Shown: positions 12,707 to 25,400, numbered from the stretch's first letter. The stretch is 64,000 bases of DNA from Stromatinia cepivora (GCA_014898415.1 RCTD01000007.1:496001-560000), one strand, 5' to 3'. Translations and numbers: made by a program. The notes: generated by a model from the letters alone, not told the origin.

Positions 12707-14741
12707 TTAACAAAGCAATTTATAAACCCTCTTCCACCTCGGCCACTCTTCCATTCCCGTCTTCCCTCTTTGCCCCCTAGCGCCCCTATACAAAAGCCCC
12801 GCATCCACTTCATTCCTACCCGTCCTCAGGTCAATCACTCCAATCTTCATCCACCTCGTCCTATACCAAAGTTTATATCCCGCATAAAACAAGAATACCA
12901 CCGGCATCGCCAAATACGCCTCAAAAAAACTACTAATCTTGTCATTGATTCCCTCATTGACATCACCTATCGGATCGACCGCTACCCAGAATTGCGCTGC
13001 GAGAACTAATACGATCATGATGAGACCAATCCACGAACCAATCGTACCAACCGGAGATTGATAGATGAGTGAATCAGTACTATGACCTTGTTGTGCCCAC
13101 GCTTTGCGGAATCGGATATGCGAGTAACAGATCGTTCCCCAGGTAAAAAGCGATGATAGACCCGAGAGAGCTAGTAACCACGTGAATGCAGAATTCCCAG
13201 CGGAAGATACGTATAGATAAGCAAGGAGACCAAAACCCAAAGAGATAGCGATGGCGACTAAAGGACGACCTTTTCGATCAATGTAAGCGAGAGAACGAGG
13301 AGCTTGGCCTTGTGCTGCGAGAGAGGCGAGGAGACGAGAAGAGCCGAAGACGCAGGAATTGGCGACGGAGATGACGGCTATTAGGATTACGGCGTTCATA
13401 ACTGAGTCAAGCCCGGTGATACCTGCTGATTGGATGACGATTATGAAGGGGGAAGCTTTATTGGTGCTGGCGTTTGAGGTGGAAAGAAGGGAGGGTTTAT
13501 TGTAGGGGACGAGTAGGCCGATTATGGATATGCTCAGGATATAGAACTAGAGGTTATTAACTCGTGTAAATCTGACTAGACTCTTAAGTTGACGCTCACT
13601 AGAACAATACGCCAGAAAACCTGCTTAATGGCTGTTGGTAAAGATTTGCTTGGGTTATAAGTCTCGGCAGCTGCTAATGCGACTAGTTCTGTTCCTGCGA
13701 AGGAAAATGCTGCCATAACGAGGATGTTACAAAATCCTTTGAAACCATGATTGAAAGCTCCTGGGTTATTCCAGTACATACCCCCTATATATCCCGTTTC
13801 AGGAGTCCCGGTGCAATTTATAACGGCGCCAAGAATGCTGGAGGAATCTTGTTAGAAAAATCAATTTGAGCCTTTCATGACAAGTGCTTACATGAAACCT
13901 ATGATAGCTGTGACTTTCAATATAGAGAATCCATACTCTGCCTCACCAAATGTTTTGATGCCACAAAGACTAATAAAGGAAACAGCGGCTAAGAATATTG
14001 TGATACTAGCCCAAGTGGGTATTGGAAGATTCCAATAATCGAGAGTAATCGCTGCCGCGATGAGCTCCACCGGCATGATGACGAGGCATTGAATGGCATA
14101 GTTCCAGCCGGTTGCAAAGCCCCAGGCTGGGTCAATAAAGCGCGTGGCAAATGTCGAGAATGAACCTAGAGCTCGGTTAGTTTCTTGTAACCAAAATACT
14201 GTCAGATTTATTACCGGCGACTGGGAAGGTGACTGCCATTTCTCCTAGTGCTTGCACAGTACAGAACAACATTCCACCCATCAAGATATATGCAAGAAGC
14301 AGAGAACCAGGACCTCCAGTTGCTAATGCTGCCCCAGAGGTTACGAATAGCCCGGTACCTATCCTTATTAGATATTCTGGGTTTGCAAAAGAAGAGAAAT
14401 CTAACCTATCGAACCTCCAATCGCTAACATCTATCAAAGTCATTTTTTGCTCATATAAGTCTACATGAAGAATTTCATACCTGCAAATGGCGGCCTCTCA
14501 AACTTCTAACAAGGTGTGTATTAGCGGTATTTGATGCCGCAGCTTTATCATTGTATGTTCTCCCATTTGTGCTCACAAAAATAGCATGTTCCACATCTTG
14601 CTCGGCATCGCTACGAAAGTTTTCAAAGGCTTTCGTGGGGAACTTTCTCGTCTCTTTAGGTTTTACTAATAGAGGTACGACTGTCGAGCTTGTTGTGATT
14701 GAACAGGTTTTATTCATACCTATCGTGGGGTTAACCATCAT
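12707..14741 (-). CDS. amino-acid permease, APC/YAT family (6 exons)
   Basis: Membrane transporter taking amino acids across the plasma membrane by proton symport, as known for the fungal GAP1/YAT family. Exons by eye (minus): 14,741-14,481; 14,430-14,406; 14,358-14,215; 14,165-13,892; 13,837-13,600; 13,546-12,707. The joined frame is 593 codons plus TAA, normal for the family. Family marks: RGRHLQ before the first membrane helix, then MLAIGGSIGTGLFVTSG, ALATGGPGSLLLAYILMG, the ALGEMAVTFPVAGSFSTF segment, FSFAGTELVALAAAE and NSCVFGSSRLLASLA. Introns are 47-54 nt, all GT..AG. Exon 2 is only 25 nt and supplies the start of the GGSIGTG motif. Start codons at 14,738 or 14,717 are also possible because the N-terminus is cytoplasmic and variable. 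Substrate range cannot be read from the sequence. Nothing looks broken. Confidence 0.93.
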
Positions 14742-16489
14742 GAAGATCAAACGCTTTGAATCCTCAGGTTACAAAATGAATATGATCATTGAAAATGATA
14801 ATGAATTCTTGATATGAGAAAGCCCCATAAATCTCGATGATATGAGACGTGTTATTTATCAAAGATGGTCGGAAGTAAGAGCCGGATAATACAAACATAG
14901 AAACATGCATACCCATACCTCATGTATCTGGCAATAAAACCTTCTCTTGCGCCTGGCCACTTGCAGCATGATACTATCCGAAACAAGCATTTCACAAGGC
15001 TGGGAACCCATGCTCTACCCAGGATATTTGATCTTTTATAGAGTATTACTCTGCACTATAAAAGTTTTGCGGGTGTTATTTTGCAAATATATAGATTTGA
15101 AATTAAGATTATCTTTAATTATAATAAACACTCGAATGATTAGATATATTATATTATTTAAGATTATATATTTTAAAAATATATAATACAAATACTATTC
15201 TAATCACTTTCAATATTTTATACTATAAGACTTATATACTAAAACCAATAGATATACTCTATCCAAGAAGATTTCAAGAAATATTATTATTTTAGAGACA
15301 AAGTAAAATGATATCCCCCTGCATAACGTAACGTTGAATTATGAATGATATAATATTTAGAACTTGGGAATATCCCGAGATGTTGAAGTGTACAAGAAGA
15401 TGGCCTCATACAATCACACTGCGTAGGTATTTGTCACGGACCTGATGATTTTATCTCCGTCTGTTGATTTGATTGCATTTACTAGATTCTGAATTGATCC
15501 CTGGCAATTTGGCACTTCTGTCCGAAATACAAACAAGCCTCCAACGGTCCAACCAAACCATACGTTGGAAATCATACAAGATACGGCTTGGTAGAGAAGA
15601 CGGCTCGATCAATTGATTCCAGAACCCCTGAGTTGGTGCATATGTGCCTATGGAATGCAGAATGCAGAATGCAGCACACAGCATATTGCTATCAATAATA
15701 CTCTCCAGATAGGACAATGAGTGGTAGAAACTAGAGAAGCATTCCCGAGAGTGTGGCAAAACTCCGAATGTGGTATTTCTAGACTCTATTAGGCATCTAT
15801 TCCGACATCCTCATTGATGTAAATGCGACAGGGAACATTTGAATGCAATAGATGCACAAAATCAAAAGCTTGACAATCTTAATTGATAGTGTTGGTTTGA
15901 CCATTGAATGCTTCTAACGGTTTTGACGGATACGCTAAAATCTGACAGTCCTCTTAAGGTTAATACAGCCCCTTTTAGGGAAGCACTACCGACGCTAACA
16001 ACTTCCCGTCTCAACAACAGAATCGACTCGTCCCGGACTTTATTATATCAATTTTAACATCTTAAAGATGACAATACAGTCTTATAACTCTCAATACTGT
16101 TGGTGCGGATCGTGGTATCTCTTCTTATCTTTCTTTAATCATGTCTTATATAAGGTTATCTAAAAACCTTGCATGATCTCTTGCCATGGGTAATTAGAAC
16201 TCGAAGCCGAGTCTTCAGGGAAAGTTATCTCTAGTAAAATGATTTCGGACTTGCATCTCAAGGTTCAATTTAATAAATACTTTAATACCCGGTTGAAATA
16301 GTTTCTTGCCGGACATGAGAACGAAGTGGGTAAAATTCCCCGACCATTGGGACCCTCATTTTCTTTCCACCGACGAGCGACAAGGGGCTTGGTTGTGTTG
16401 ATATTTGCGTGTACACAACCGCATATCCATAAAATTCCCCTCATTATGCATTCAATCAACAATTTTGCTTATCAGCATACACACAAGCG
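14742..16489. other. divergent intergenic region
   Basis: Lies between the minus-strand permease and the plus-strand rhodopsin-like gene, so it should hold both promoters. The part at about 15,050-15,330 is strongly AT-rich. I see no recognisable gene; a minus-strand frame at 15,451-15,759 resembles nothing known to me. Confidence 0.5.
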
Positions 16490-17760
16490 ATGGAAGTTCT
16501 TCGACATTACGCCACAGAAGCACCCGATCAACGTGCTTGGATAGATACCAAACCTACATTTATTGTTAGCTGGTGGTGTACATGTTTTGCCATTACTATA
16601 ATTTTGTTTCGGATTTTTGGTAGATATGTTCGAACGGAAAAGATCTATCTTGAAGATGGCATTATGATGTTGGCAATCATACCTCTGCTCATGAGAATGG
16701 CTTTCGTCCATGTTATCTTGATGTTTGGCACCAATAACTCTCTGACACTCGGTTTATCATCAGAAGATGTACGGAAAAGAAGGATTGGGAGTCAGCTTGT
16801 TTTAGTCTCAAGGATTATGTATGCTGCGTAGTATGTCTATCTTCGAGTGTCTCTCAAAATGGTACTAACAACAAGAGTCTATGGGCCATAAAATACAGTA
16901 CCAGCATATTCTTACGTTCCCTGACCGGACAAATCTGGCAACGAGTACACCATAAATTACTCAAATATCTTCATATTATGCTCGCCGTTACCTTCTTCGC
17001 CACGGTCGTCAGTGATCTCGCCGAGTGTCAACCTTTCACCCATTACTGGCAGGTTGTTCCAGATCCTGGACCAAAATGCCGTCAAGGCTACGCGCAACTT
17101 TCCACGGCCGGCATTCTCAATATCATTACAAATTTGGCATTGATCATCTTTCCTATTCCAATGATTTTGAAATCAAATTTATCAACACACCTCAAACTGA
17201 GCGTGATTGTACGTCTAGCACTTCCAATTCTATGTATTTTCGCAACGATCAACCAGCTTAAGAAAGTAGTGTCCCACAACGGTGATCAACAAATCCGTTC
17301 ACTCCTAGCTTCCCGTAAGCTCTTTTATCACCCAATGACACCCAAACCCTAGCTAACACAAGCTGAAGTCGACATTCTCCTCACAACATTGGCATCCAAT
17401 GCCTCGGTAATCGGCTCGCTCCTTCAAGACAAAGGCTACAAGAAAACGAAATACAAGACCCCCATCTACCGCGATATTCCCTCCCGCGCTCCCTCTTCCC
17501 GCTATACTCGGAGGCTTGACAGTGATGAGGCTCTCGTGATTGAGAGTCCTGGTATAGATGGAGAGGCCGCTGTGATGATCGCATTAGATGTTTTAAATGA
17601 GACTGCGAACCGGAAGAATAACGAAGCGAAGAAATTTGGTACGGGCGGAGTAGGAAGCGGACTGAGGAAACCTGAGCATGTCTGGGCTGGCGACCAGATT
17701 AGGGTTGAAAGGGCATGGGATGTGAAAATTACGAGAGACGATATGCCTGGGAGCGCCTAG
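16490..17760 (+). CDS. fungal rhodopsin-domain (PTH11-like) integral membrane protein
   Basis: Multi-pass membrane protein of the large ascomycete rhodopsin-domain family; biochemical role unknown for most members. Exons: 16,490-16,830; 16,878-17,314; 17,363-17,760, giving 391 codons plus stop. Intron 1 (47 nt) carries the branch site TACTAAC close to its 3' end; intron 2 (48 nt) carries GCTAAC. Family marks: an N-terminal helix around FIVSWWCTCFAITIILFRIF, then GRYVRTEKIYLEDGIMMLA; the CQPFTHYW segment followed by a PGPKCRQGYAQL-like loop cysteine; LNIITNLALIIFPIPMILK; and the tail near ASNASVIGSLLQDKGYKKTKY before a hydrophilic cytoplasmic C-terminus. Helix count by eye is about seven. It is divergent from the permease, with 1.75 kb between them. 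No defect seen. Confidence 0.85.
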
Positions 17761-18493
17761 ATAAATGGAAAAACCCCTCGGTATAGGAATTCAATTTCGA
17801 TGTATCATCAGCTCTCATGTGTGGGTTTTTATTGCCCTTGATAATTCATGATAATGAAAATCTGTATCATATCGATTATCTAACTTCCTTGAATATATTT
17901 CTAGATACAATATAAAGCATATAATTACTTTTTTACAGTTGATGATCTAATACATAATGTTTGAAGTATTCCTGTAGTTAGTTCCGAGTGGTTACAAAAT
18001 GTGCTACCGGTGAGCTCCCGGTGAGCCTTGAAATTTTTAGTGTGAAAGTGGGCGGGGAATTTGTGTTGTACAAGCTAGGCTAGGCTAGGCCATGCTAAGT
18101 TAGCCTGGCAAGGACTTGTGCTGTTGCTTTGAATTACCCATCACGCTTCTCTACCGCTACAGAAAATTATCTCGGTGTAGACTTCATGAAAGAGTAGCCA
18201 GCACTCTACGTTCAATTAATTACCACAAAAATGAATGAATAGTGCAAATGGTTTTTTTCTTCAGATTATGGACAGCTGGTGGATGATTTGTACCTGCAGT
18301 GTGGAAGGGATTCGTGGGATACCTTCCCCACTATCCCCCAGCCAAATAATTTAAAGTTGGCACCCTAGCTCGATTTATCTCGACATTTCAGCTGTTCTAG
18401 GTATCGGCTTTTTTCTGATATAATATCCAGAAAACCCTTTTTTTCACTCATGTCCTCCAATCTTCCTCAATTGCACAATAATTAGCCTTCAAG
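17761..18493. other. intergenic region with probable promoter of the Smr gene
   Basis: No gene seen. A short GCTAG repeat lies at about 18,073-18,090. A pyrimidine-rich stretch (TCTTCCTCAATTG and similar) immediately precedes the ATG at 18,494, typical of fungal core promoters. Confidence 0.4.
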
Positions 18494-19415
18494 ATGTCGT
18501 CGTCTTACGCTATGAAGTCAATGGGACCTAAAGGTTAGATACATTCCCCTCGAAACAGACTGCTTCCCCAATGCTTTAATCTTTCCACGCCAAGTTTGAT
18601 CCACTATACTCACATAATAAACAGCCTTCAATCATTCCTCTTCCAATGATGCTGAAGCCGAATATGATCGGCTACGTGACCTCGCTCACAAAGAAGCCGC
18701 CAAACGCTCCCAATGTTTCGACCAGGCGCATCAAGCCTACACATCCGGCGACGGAGCCAGAGCTCACGACCTCAGTGCCGAAGGGAAGAAACACGCGGCG
18801 CAAATGGACGCATACAATAGACAAGCATCAGACTACATATTCCGAGAGAACAATGCCCCAGGCAGAGTCGGAGACGATGAAATTGATTTACATGGACAAT
18901 ATGTCGAGGAAGCGGAACGCATTGTGGAAGAGAGAATCAAATATGCGCGACAACAGGGACAATCGCATTTACACGTTATTGTAGGAAAGGGCAATCATAG
19001 TAAAGATCATGTGCAGAAGATTAAGCCGAAGGTGGAGGAAATTTGTAGGGAGTTGGGTTTGCAGTATGCGACGGAAGAAAATGCGGGGAGGATGTATATC
19101 AATTTGCAAGGTGGCGCAGCTGTTATGCCACCGAGTGGAGCAAGTCATGGGGAAAGTCATGGGGGACAACATCATGGGGAAAGTCATGGGGGACAACATC
19201 ATGGTGGTCAGCAACAGGGTGGATATCAACAACCATCTCATCAACAGCCTCAGCAAGGATATCAGCAACCTCAACAGGGAGGATACCAGCAAGGCGGTCA
19301 ACAGCAAGAACAGCAACAACAGGACAACAACAACGACGAATTGGAGAAATTGGCGAGGAAATTTCTGCCAAGAATATTACGAAAAGCAGAAAAAGCTTGC
19401 TGCGCGGTTATGTGA
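18494..19415 (+). CDS. DUF1771-Smr domain protein with C-terminal CaaX-like box
   Basis: Two exons, 18,494-18,533 and 18,625-19,415 (intron 91 nt), give 276 residues. The N-terminal 40-nt exon is accepted because it joins in frame to the DUF1771 region. Residues about 22-90 are a charged helical DUF1771 segment. Residues about 99-175 are an Smr domain with DLHG at 101-104 and GKGNHS at 134-139, the two conserved Smr motifs; Smr domains are known as nucleic-acid-binding or nuclease modules. A His/Gly/Gln-rich linker follows, with a 9-residue GESHGGQHH unit repeated twice and then YQQP-type repeats. The protein ends KACCAVM: CAVM fits a CaaX prenylation signal (Met last favours farnesyl) and the preceding Cys could be acylated. 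Membrane tethering is therefore inferred. RNA or DNA target unknown. Confidence 0.88.
19148..19202. repeat. 27-base coding tandem repeat in the Smr gene
   Basis: Two almost identical 27-base units (starting GGGGAAAGTCATGGGGG) encode GESHGGQHH twice. The unit length keeps frame, so copy number can vary without breaking the protein. Confidence 0.75.
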
Positions 19416-19855
19416 ATTCTTGGATTGCACATATTGGATTTGTTTATATCTATTTGGTTACAATTTTGCATTCATGGCTTTCTTTTTTCGAACATACCCT
19501 GGGTTATAGAGGGAATTTATTGGGGATATATGGTTGGATGTTAAAAGAGATGAGATGGTGCTTTATTAATGTTGGATGTTATGTGTAGTACTTGAGATGA
19601 AAGATCATGATTTCATGATAGATTAGATGAATGGAAATTTTTAATATCGTCCTATTTCATTTATTTCCAGGAAATTCCAATCCTCGAATCCCGTTAAACT
19701 CCATTAAAAATCCTACGTTCCTTATATTAGATTAATCTAGGAACCTACTTTCTGTACCTTTTATTAGTGTAGAGAGTAGCTGAACTGAACATCTTATATA
19801 GAATGTCACTTCGAGAATCTTCATAAGGAGAAATTCTCCTAAATTGAATTATTAT

Positions 19856-19989
19856 GCTCCGCTGGGCCACTGCCATGGAGGCTTTTTCGCTTCGCTCTAA
19901 GATCTAAAATCATTCATAATATGAAGGTTGTTTTTCCTCCTATTCTAGAGCGAAGCGAAAAGGCCTCCACGGCAGTGGCCCAGCGGAGC
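19856..19989. mobile_element. 134-bp foldback / MITE-like inverted repeat
   Basis: Two 44-base arms, 19,856-19,899 and 19,946-19,989, are reverse complements with about two mismatches. The outer end is GCTCCGCTGGGCCACTGCC and the inner end is CGCTTCGCTCTA; the loop is 46 bases. The arms are GC-rich in an AT-rich surround. No coding capacity, and no convincing target duplication was found at the ends. It lies 440 bases after the Smr stop. A small terminal-inverted-repeat element is the best reading; a structured RNA or terminator hairpin is less likely given arm length and internal composition. Confidence 0.65.
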
Positions 19990-20478
19990 GTCATCAAAGG
20001 ACTATAGGTGTATTGTATATAAAATGTAAGGTTTTCTAAGTCAAAAGTAGGTAACGTTTTTGAATTGAATTATAATTGGACTTTTATATTACTATACCAT
20101 ATACCTACCTAGTACATAACATCGAGGAAGGGTTCATCTCATGATTTGTCATCTGATCATCTCTAGAACTTACCTAGTACCTAGTATGTTGAAAAAGCAT
20201 CGGTTAAATTACGGATGGAAAAAAGCCATGACCTATCCTATCTAAAGTTTTAGTATCACCGATAAGTAAATCTCTTCCTGCAACAGCTGCACATTGTCTT
20301 TTCTTTTTAATTTAGCTTGAATAACTCCCCCACCGTCCGTAATCGGCCTCAGTTGTAAGGAAGAGCGACACCGGACAGCCATTGACCCATTGCACGACGC
20401 AGAAGTGCCGAAAGTTTTTTCAACTTCTCGTCGCAAATAGGAACCGCGGCTCAATTATCCGATACAGGATTGTCGCGC

Positions 20479-22865
20479 ATGGAGCCTTCACATGGGATTA
20501 TGGGCGGGGCACCCGCTTCCAGTCCAACAACTGCCGTTCGGCCAGGTACAGGAGGGGGCTTCAACAAACGCAAGAGAAGTGGTGCAGGTTTCGATAGTAG
20601 TCCTGGTACTGGAAACGAACAAGAAGATGAAGATGCAGAGAGGAGACGACAACCAGGTGTGAAGAGAGCTTGCAATGAATGTCGTCAACAGAAAGTGAGT
20701 CACTACTTTTGCAACAGATGAATATACTCGCGATGCGACCATGCGACAATGCGACAGTAACTCTATTCAATTCTTGGTCAAGGAACATTCGATTGCTAAT
20801 CTTGAGCAATTTCAGCTTCGATGCGATGTCGTTCAAGATCCTTTTACCACCTGTTCACGATGTAATCGACTAAAGCTCGATTGTAAGATTGAGTCAAATT
20901 TCAAAAGAGTGGGAAAACGAAGCAAACATGCGGAGATGGAGAAGCAAATTGAAAGACTTCAACGAACAGTTACTCGTGCTCAACAAGCAGGTTTCATTCT
21001 TGAAGAAGAAGAAGATCTCCAATCCCCAATCGCAAACAGCAGCGTCTACCAACATTCGAGAAACCAATCATACATAGGATCGGAAGAAGCTGTGTCATCC
21101 TTACTTCATCTCAAGCAAGGAGGTTCTTACAATTTACCACAATATGCGCGACAAATTGAAAACGTGGGCTTAACGGAGGATGCTATTAATCATCTGTTCA
21201 ACGAATTTTTCGTCTGGTACCACCCATATCTTCCATTTCTTAGTACAGAACAGACCTCCGACCAATATTATCAACAAGACCCTCTTCTTTTCTGGGTCAT
21301 CATTACTGTCGCGGCACGTCGATATTCTGCGGACCCAAATCTATTGACCAATCTTCATGGCCCTGTTACTAGAATGTTGTGGTCGAAAGTAGGCGAGGTT
21401 CCTAACAATTACCATATTGTTAAAGCATTGATTTTGTTGTGTACTTGGCCATTGCCTATAAGTACAACCTCATCGGATATTACGCATATCTTGTGTGGTG
21501 TAATGATGAAAGCTGCAACTGGTATTGGACTCCATCGACCAAATAATACTCAAGATTTCTCCCGAGTATCTGTTGACCTCAACAGAGAGCAGTTGCATGA
21601 TAGAGTAGTAACGTGGGCGGTCTGCAATATTGTAGCACAAAGTACAGCCACTGGATATGGACAACCAGCGTCAACATTATATGATTGGACACTTGCAGTA
21701 CGACCAGGAGAGGAGGGGCCCTTTACAATTTCACCTGAGCTTTCATCCCGTCTTACGATCGAGAGATTCTGCGATAAAGTCTCAAAAGAAATGTACAGCA
21801 ATGCCAACGATCCTAGAGGTGTTGCCGGTGATGAAATCAGGGCTTTGTTGACTCGGGTATATCGTCGGGAGTATGAAGAGATTCGGGTAGCAATCCTCTC
21901 CAGACAGAATTTATCGCCAATCGTCGATCTCCACCTTCGAGCTGCTGGACTACACCTTCGTCTCTCGGCGTTCTTTGATTCAAGTACCACACAGGGATAC
22001 TTAGACGATTTGATGGGTTTATGGCGAGCTACTTATCAATTTTTGGATCTCGTCTTCGAGCTTGAGACTCCTTCACCCGACAATACTCATGGCGGTATCC
22101 TTCGATTCGCCACAGGCTATATCTTACAAATGATTATTGCTGCTTGTTTTTCATTACTCAAGCTACTCAGTTCCTTCTTCGCCAAGATTATGGATTTTGA
22201 CCGTGGCCGTCAATTATTTCATCGTACCATTTCGGCTATCAGAACCATGAGCATTATGAACAATGACTTGCCTTGGAGACTCGCTGAACTCATGGTCCAA
22301 ATGTACAATGGTGCTCGAGTTGAGCAACGGCAAATTGCACAAATGAATAATGGCAACGAGTTGGATTCAGGCTCTGTTGTCATAGATGACAGTTTGCAAT
22401 TAAAAGTCAGATGCAGGATGAGCATGAGTTTGGTATTTGATTCCATTTGGAGATGGAGAGAGGAGTTTCAGACTCAAGGTCGAAGTATTGAAGGTCAGTG
22501 ATTGTTATCATCTTTTGCACAACTTTGGCTCGTAGAAGACCACCAACTAAAATCCTAACACAGCAGCGATCCGAAACCCGACCAATCCCGATAGTGCTAA
22601 CGAATCGTCTGCTTCGTCAACTCACTTGGACAGTACCCTTATTCCTTCAACTCATCAGATTCAGAATCAACTGCTCGCTACAGCTGACCCCGTCACTCCG
22701 AACGATGTCATGACCGGCGCCAATAGTATGCTCGGCGGAAACATAAACTATAGCGAGACGAATTACGAAGTTTTCGATCCTTTAAATTGGATGTTGGATG
22801 GATTGGTCGATTTTCCCTACAGTTATAACGCTGTTCAAGGACTTGAAGCCAATGGTTTGGGTTGA
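20479..22865 (+). CDS. Zn(II)2Cys6 transcription factor with fungal-specific regulatory domain
   Basis: Nuclear DNA-binding regulator. Exons: 20,479-20,694; 20,816-22,493; 22,564-22,865, giving 731 residues. Intron 1 (121 nt) splits the zinc cluster, a common place in this family; intron 2 (70 nt) has a CTAAC branch site. The cluster is Cys65, Cys68, Cys75, Cys85, Cys88 and Cys95, that is C-X2-C-X6-C-X9-C-X2-C-X6-C, starting ACNECRQQKLRCD. A basic linker with KRVGKRSKH and a short coiled-coil-like heptad region (about 107-127) follow. The middle homology region starts around FNEFFVWYHPYLPFLS, with DPLLFWVIITVAARR after it. The C-terminus (NWMLDGLVDF) is acidic and aromatic, as in activation domains. 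The cluster reminds me of the LEU3/PrtT group, but the target genes are not shown. The N-terminal ATG is the first in frame after a stop-rich leader. Confidence 0.9.
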
Positions 22866-24516
22866 AAGCTAGGAACTTTCAATCACCAAGCTAACTTGAA
22901 CATTAGACCCACATCGCCCCCCCAGAGGTTACCTCCAGGATTATCGTTTTGGATAATTTGAACCTCCTGGTTGCCTCGTTTTATTTAACACAGACGAAAA
23001 TGTTGATCGAGACAGTTGACAAATTTGCACAATGATTCCTTTCAGAACTGCCTATTTTAACTCTATTTGTTACCAACATCCAACCCTAACTCTTAATCCT
23101 GAGTTCTTATATACTTTTACATTCCATTACCTGCCCGATTTTCACTATACTTTTCGTTTGATCCTCACGAATTTACGACTCTTTCAAATGCACATCGACG
23201 GTGGAAATACCCCCCTTTGAGATTTCTTTCGTTTCTTTAACCGACTTGGACTCGTAAAGCTGCATGCGAATACTAAAGTTTAGTTCCTTCTAAATGCCTG
23301 GTCGTGCCACTTTTACTTTCTTTCCTATAATGCTTCGATCCTACGTGGGTCTTCCTGTGCTGGTGCGTCTTATCACCAGTATGAGAGATCAATAGATCGA
23401 AGTGACTTTCTTTAATAATTTTATACATCCTTTTGGGCGGAGTTGGTGATGGATAAAACGGAGCTTCGGGGAATTTTGCTTTTTGACAGATGGAAAGGGA
23501 ATCTTTGATTTCTTCCATTGCTTTTTCAGATGGATGGTTGGGTAGTGGATGGATGGCAAAGGTGTTATATTGGGTGTGGGGTTTAGCTTGGGTGAGCAGG
23601 CTGTTGGGGCTGGATGGATACTTCAAGTTGGCTAGTAATGGTTGAATGATAATACTTGGTTGCTGGTAAAATGGATGGGAAATTGCTAAATGGATGGATA
23701 GTATGGCGAAAAGTCGAATGGTCTACTTGAATGGTTGGCTAAGCGGTCATAGACAGGTAGATAGTTGATATTTACTGTGTCACAGATCGCAGATAGCAAC
23801 ATCAATAAAAACGATGAAATTCGCTCAGCGGATTATTTGCGCCTGTTGGTGATAATTTTGATCATGACCGTTGGGTTTGCTTGTTTTGTGGAACGCTAAT
23901 AAACATGGGCAATGTTTTTGTGCCGAACATTTTTTGCCTTTCTTTTGAAATTGCTACTCGGATGCATGATGCATGGTCCTAGATCAATAAAATATCTGAT
24001 TGTATGATTAAAGTCACAGAGAAAGTATTCGGTTATTCAGTTATTCAGTCTTCAGATACACGTGATGTTACGCCGTATTTTGAGATTGGTAGAACTTTAA
24101 TTTCAAAGATTTCGTTTGGGGAAACAAGGTTGAGATTGAAAGATTTCTGGAGGAGGAAGGGGGGGGGAAAAATGTGGGGGGGATGGATTAGTTTATAATT
24201 AATGAATGTTTATATGATTGAAATAAAAAATTTAAAATTTGGTGAATTTTGATATTTGTTGGAGAAATTCGAGTATTTGATTGATTTTATATTATTGAAT
24301 AGACTCGAGTATTTGATCGATTTTCGGAATTTTGATGATCTGATTGATTAATAGAAGAGCACCTATCAAGTGAACGCCCTGGCCAACTGAACGGTCTGAT
24401 CTTATTATTGAGTCATTGTTTTAATATATTCAGGGCTCAATAGTTTATATTCATTTCGAAAATATTCTAGTGAGAGAGAGAATTCTACTGATGTATCAAT
24501 AGAAATTGCATAAGCA
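22866..24516. other. intergenic region left of the transposon block
   Basis: 3' flank of the transcription-factor gene. A minus-strand frame (23,273 to about 23,720) is long and has a hydrophobic start, but a stop precedes it and it lacks an ATG near that start, so I do not call it. AT content rises beyond 24,200. TGGATGG-type short repeats lie at about 23,540-23,710. Confidence 0.4.
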
Positions 24517-24521
24517 TAATT

Positions 24522-24803
24522 TGTGACGCACAAGAGCCGTAGTAGAGCTGAATAAACAGGGTCAATTATGTTCTTTAGAATCTACAATTGAAGAATTATG
24601 GCTTATAAGAAGCGACTAGATATATATACACAAATACCCATTTGTAGGTTGCAGGGTTGTGCGTAAGCATTATTAGGGTTATTATTTTACTATACTAAAT
24701 CGTATAATTTGTAATGTATACGTATAGATAATCAGCTTATAAATTGATATAAAAAATAAAAGGTATTATATGGTTAGCCTCCTATAGTTCACGATTCGTG
24801 ATA
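24522..24803 (-). repeat. 3' LTR of Gypsy copy 1
   Basis: 282 bases, the reverse complement of the LTR at 47,077-47,358. It keeps the intact terminal TGTGACGCACAAGAGC at its left end; the right end is TGATA where other copies have TGACA. Confidence 0.92.
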
Positions 24804-24909
24804 TTACCCCCCCCTTCGGAAAAGCTCGCCCTCGAGCATTTCACTTCTTTATTCCATTGTTATTTCATCGGAAACCAGGTTTTGTGAAGGTTCATGAGCT
24901 TTAAATCAA

Positions 24910-25200
24910 TTAGATTGGTCATTTTGGTTGATTTGGTCAATTTACTGGAAATTGACCAAATTGACCAAAATGACGAATGAATTGACCAAATCGACCAAAT
25001 CGTTCATCAATTGGTTAAATTAATATTGATTCGTATTTTCCTTGATTTGGGGAATCTCTGAAAGGAAAAAGTTTTAATAGAAAAGGGAAGGAGGTTGAAT
25101 TATGGTATAGTGATGATGGGTGGTTAATATGATCAATTCCGAAATCGACCAAGTTAATCGACCAAATTGACCAAATTGACCAAATTGAACGAAATCGATA
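24910..25200. repeat. TTGACCAAA nonamer repeats inside Gypsy copy 1
   Basis: Direct and inverted variants of AATTGACCAAAT recur in two clusters. The reverse complement of the same arrangement is found at 46,645-46,975 in Gypsy copy 2, so it is a normal part of this family, between the chromodomain tail and the polypurine tract. Confidence 0.75.
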
Positions 25201-25400
25201 GGGGTAACGTTATATTTCGTTCTTACCATATTCAAGCTTCTCTTTGCATAATTTTTTTGAAATGATTATAGGCATATATTGCCTTTGTATTATCTTAATG
25301 ATGGCAGTTCGTCTGTTGTATGGAGTTCGGGCTATATATATATATAATCAAATTCCTTCGAATTTGTATGGGTTTTTGATCCTTTTATAATTGTATATAT

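Noticed and set aside
18969..19371. Leu-rich minus-strand frames opposite the Smr gene
   Set aside because: Antisense shadows of the CAA/CAT-rich coding repeat.
23273..23720. Minus-strand frame with a hydrophobic start downstream of the transcription factor
   Set aside because: A TAG lies just before the hydrophobic start, there is no ATG there, and I recognise no family. Short TGGATGG repeats on the plus strand inflate the frame.
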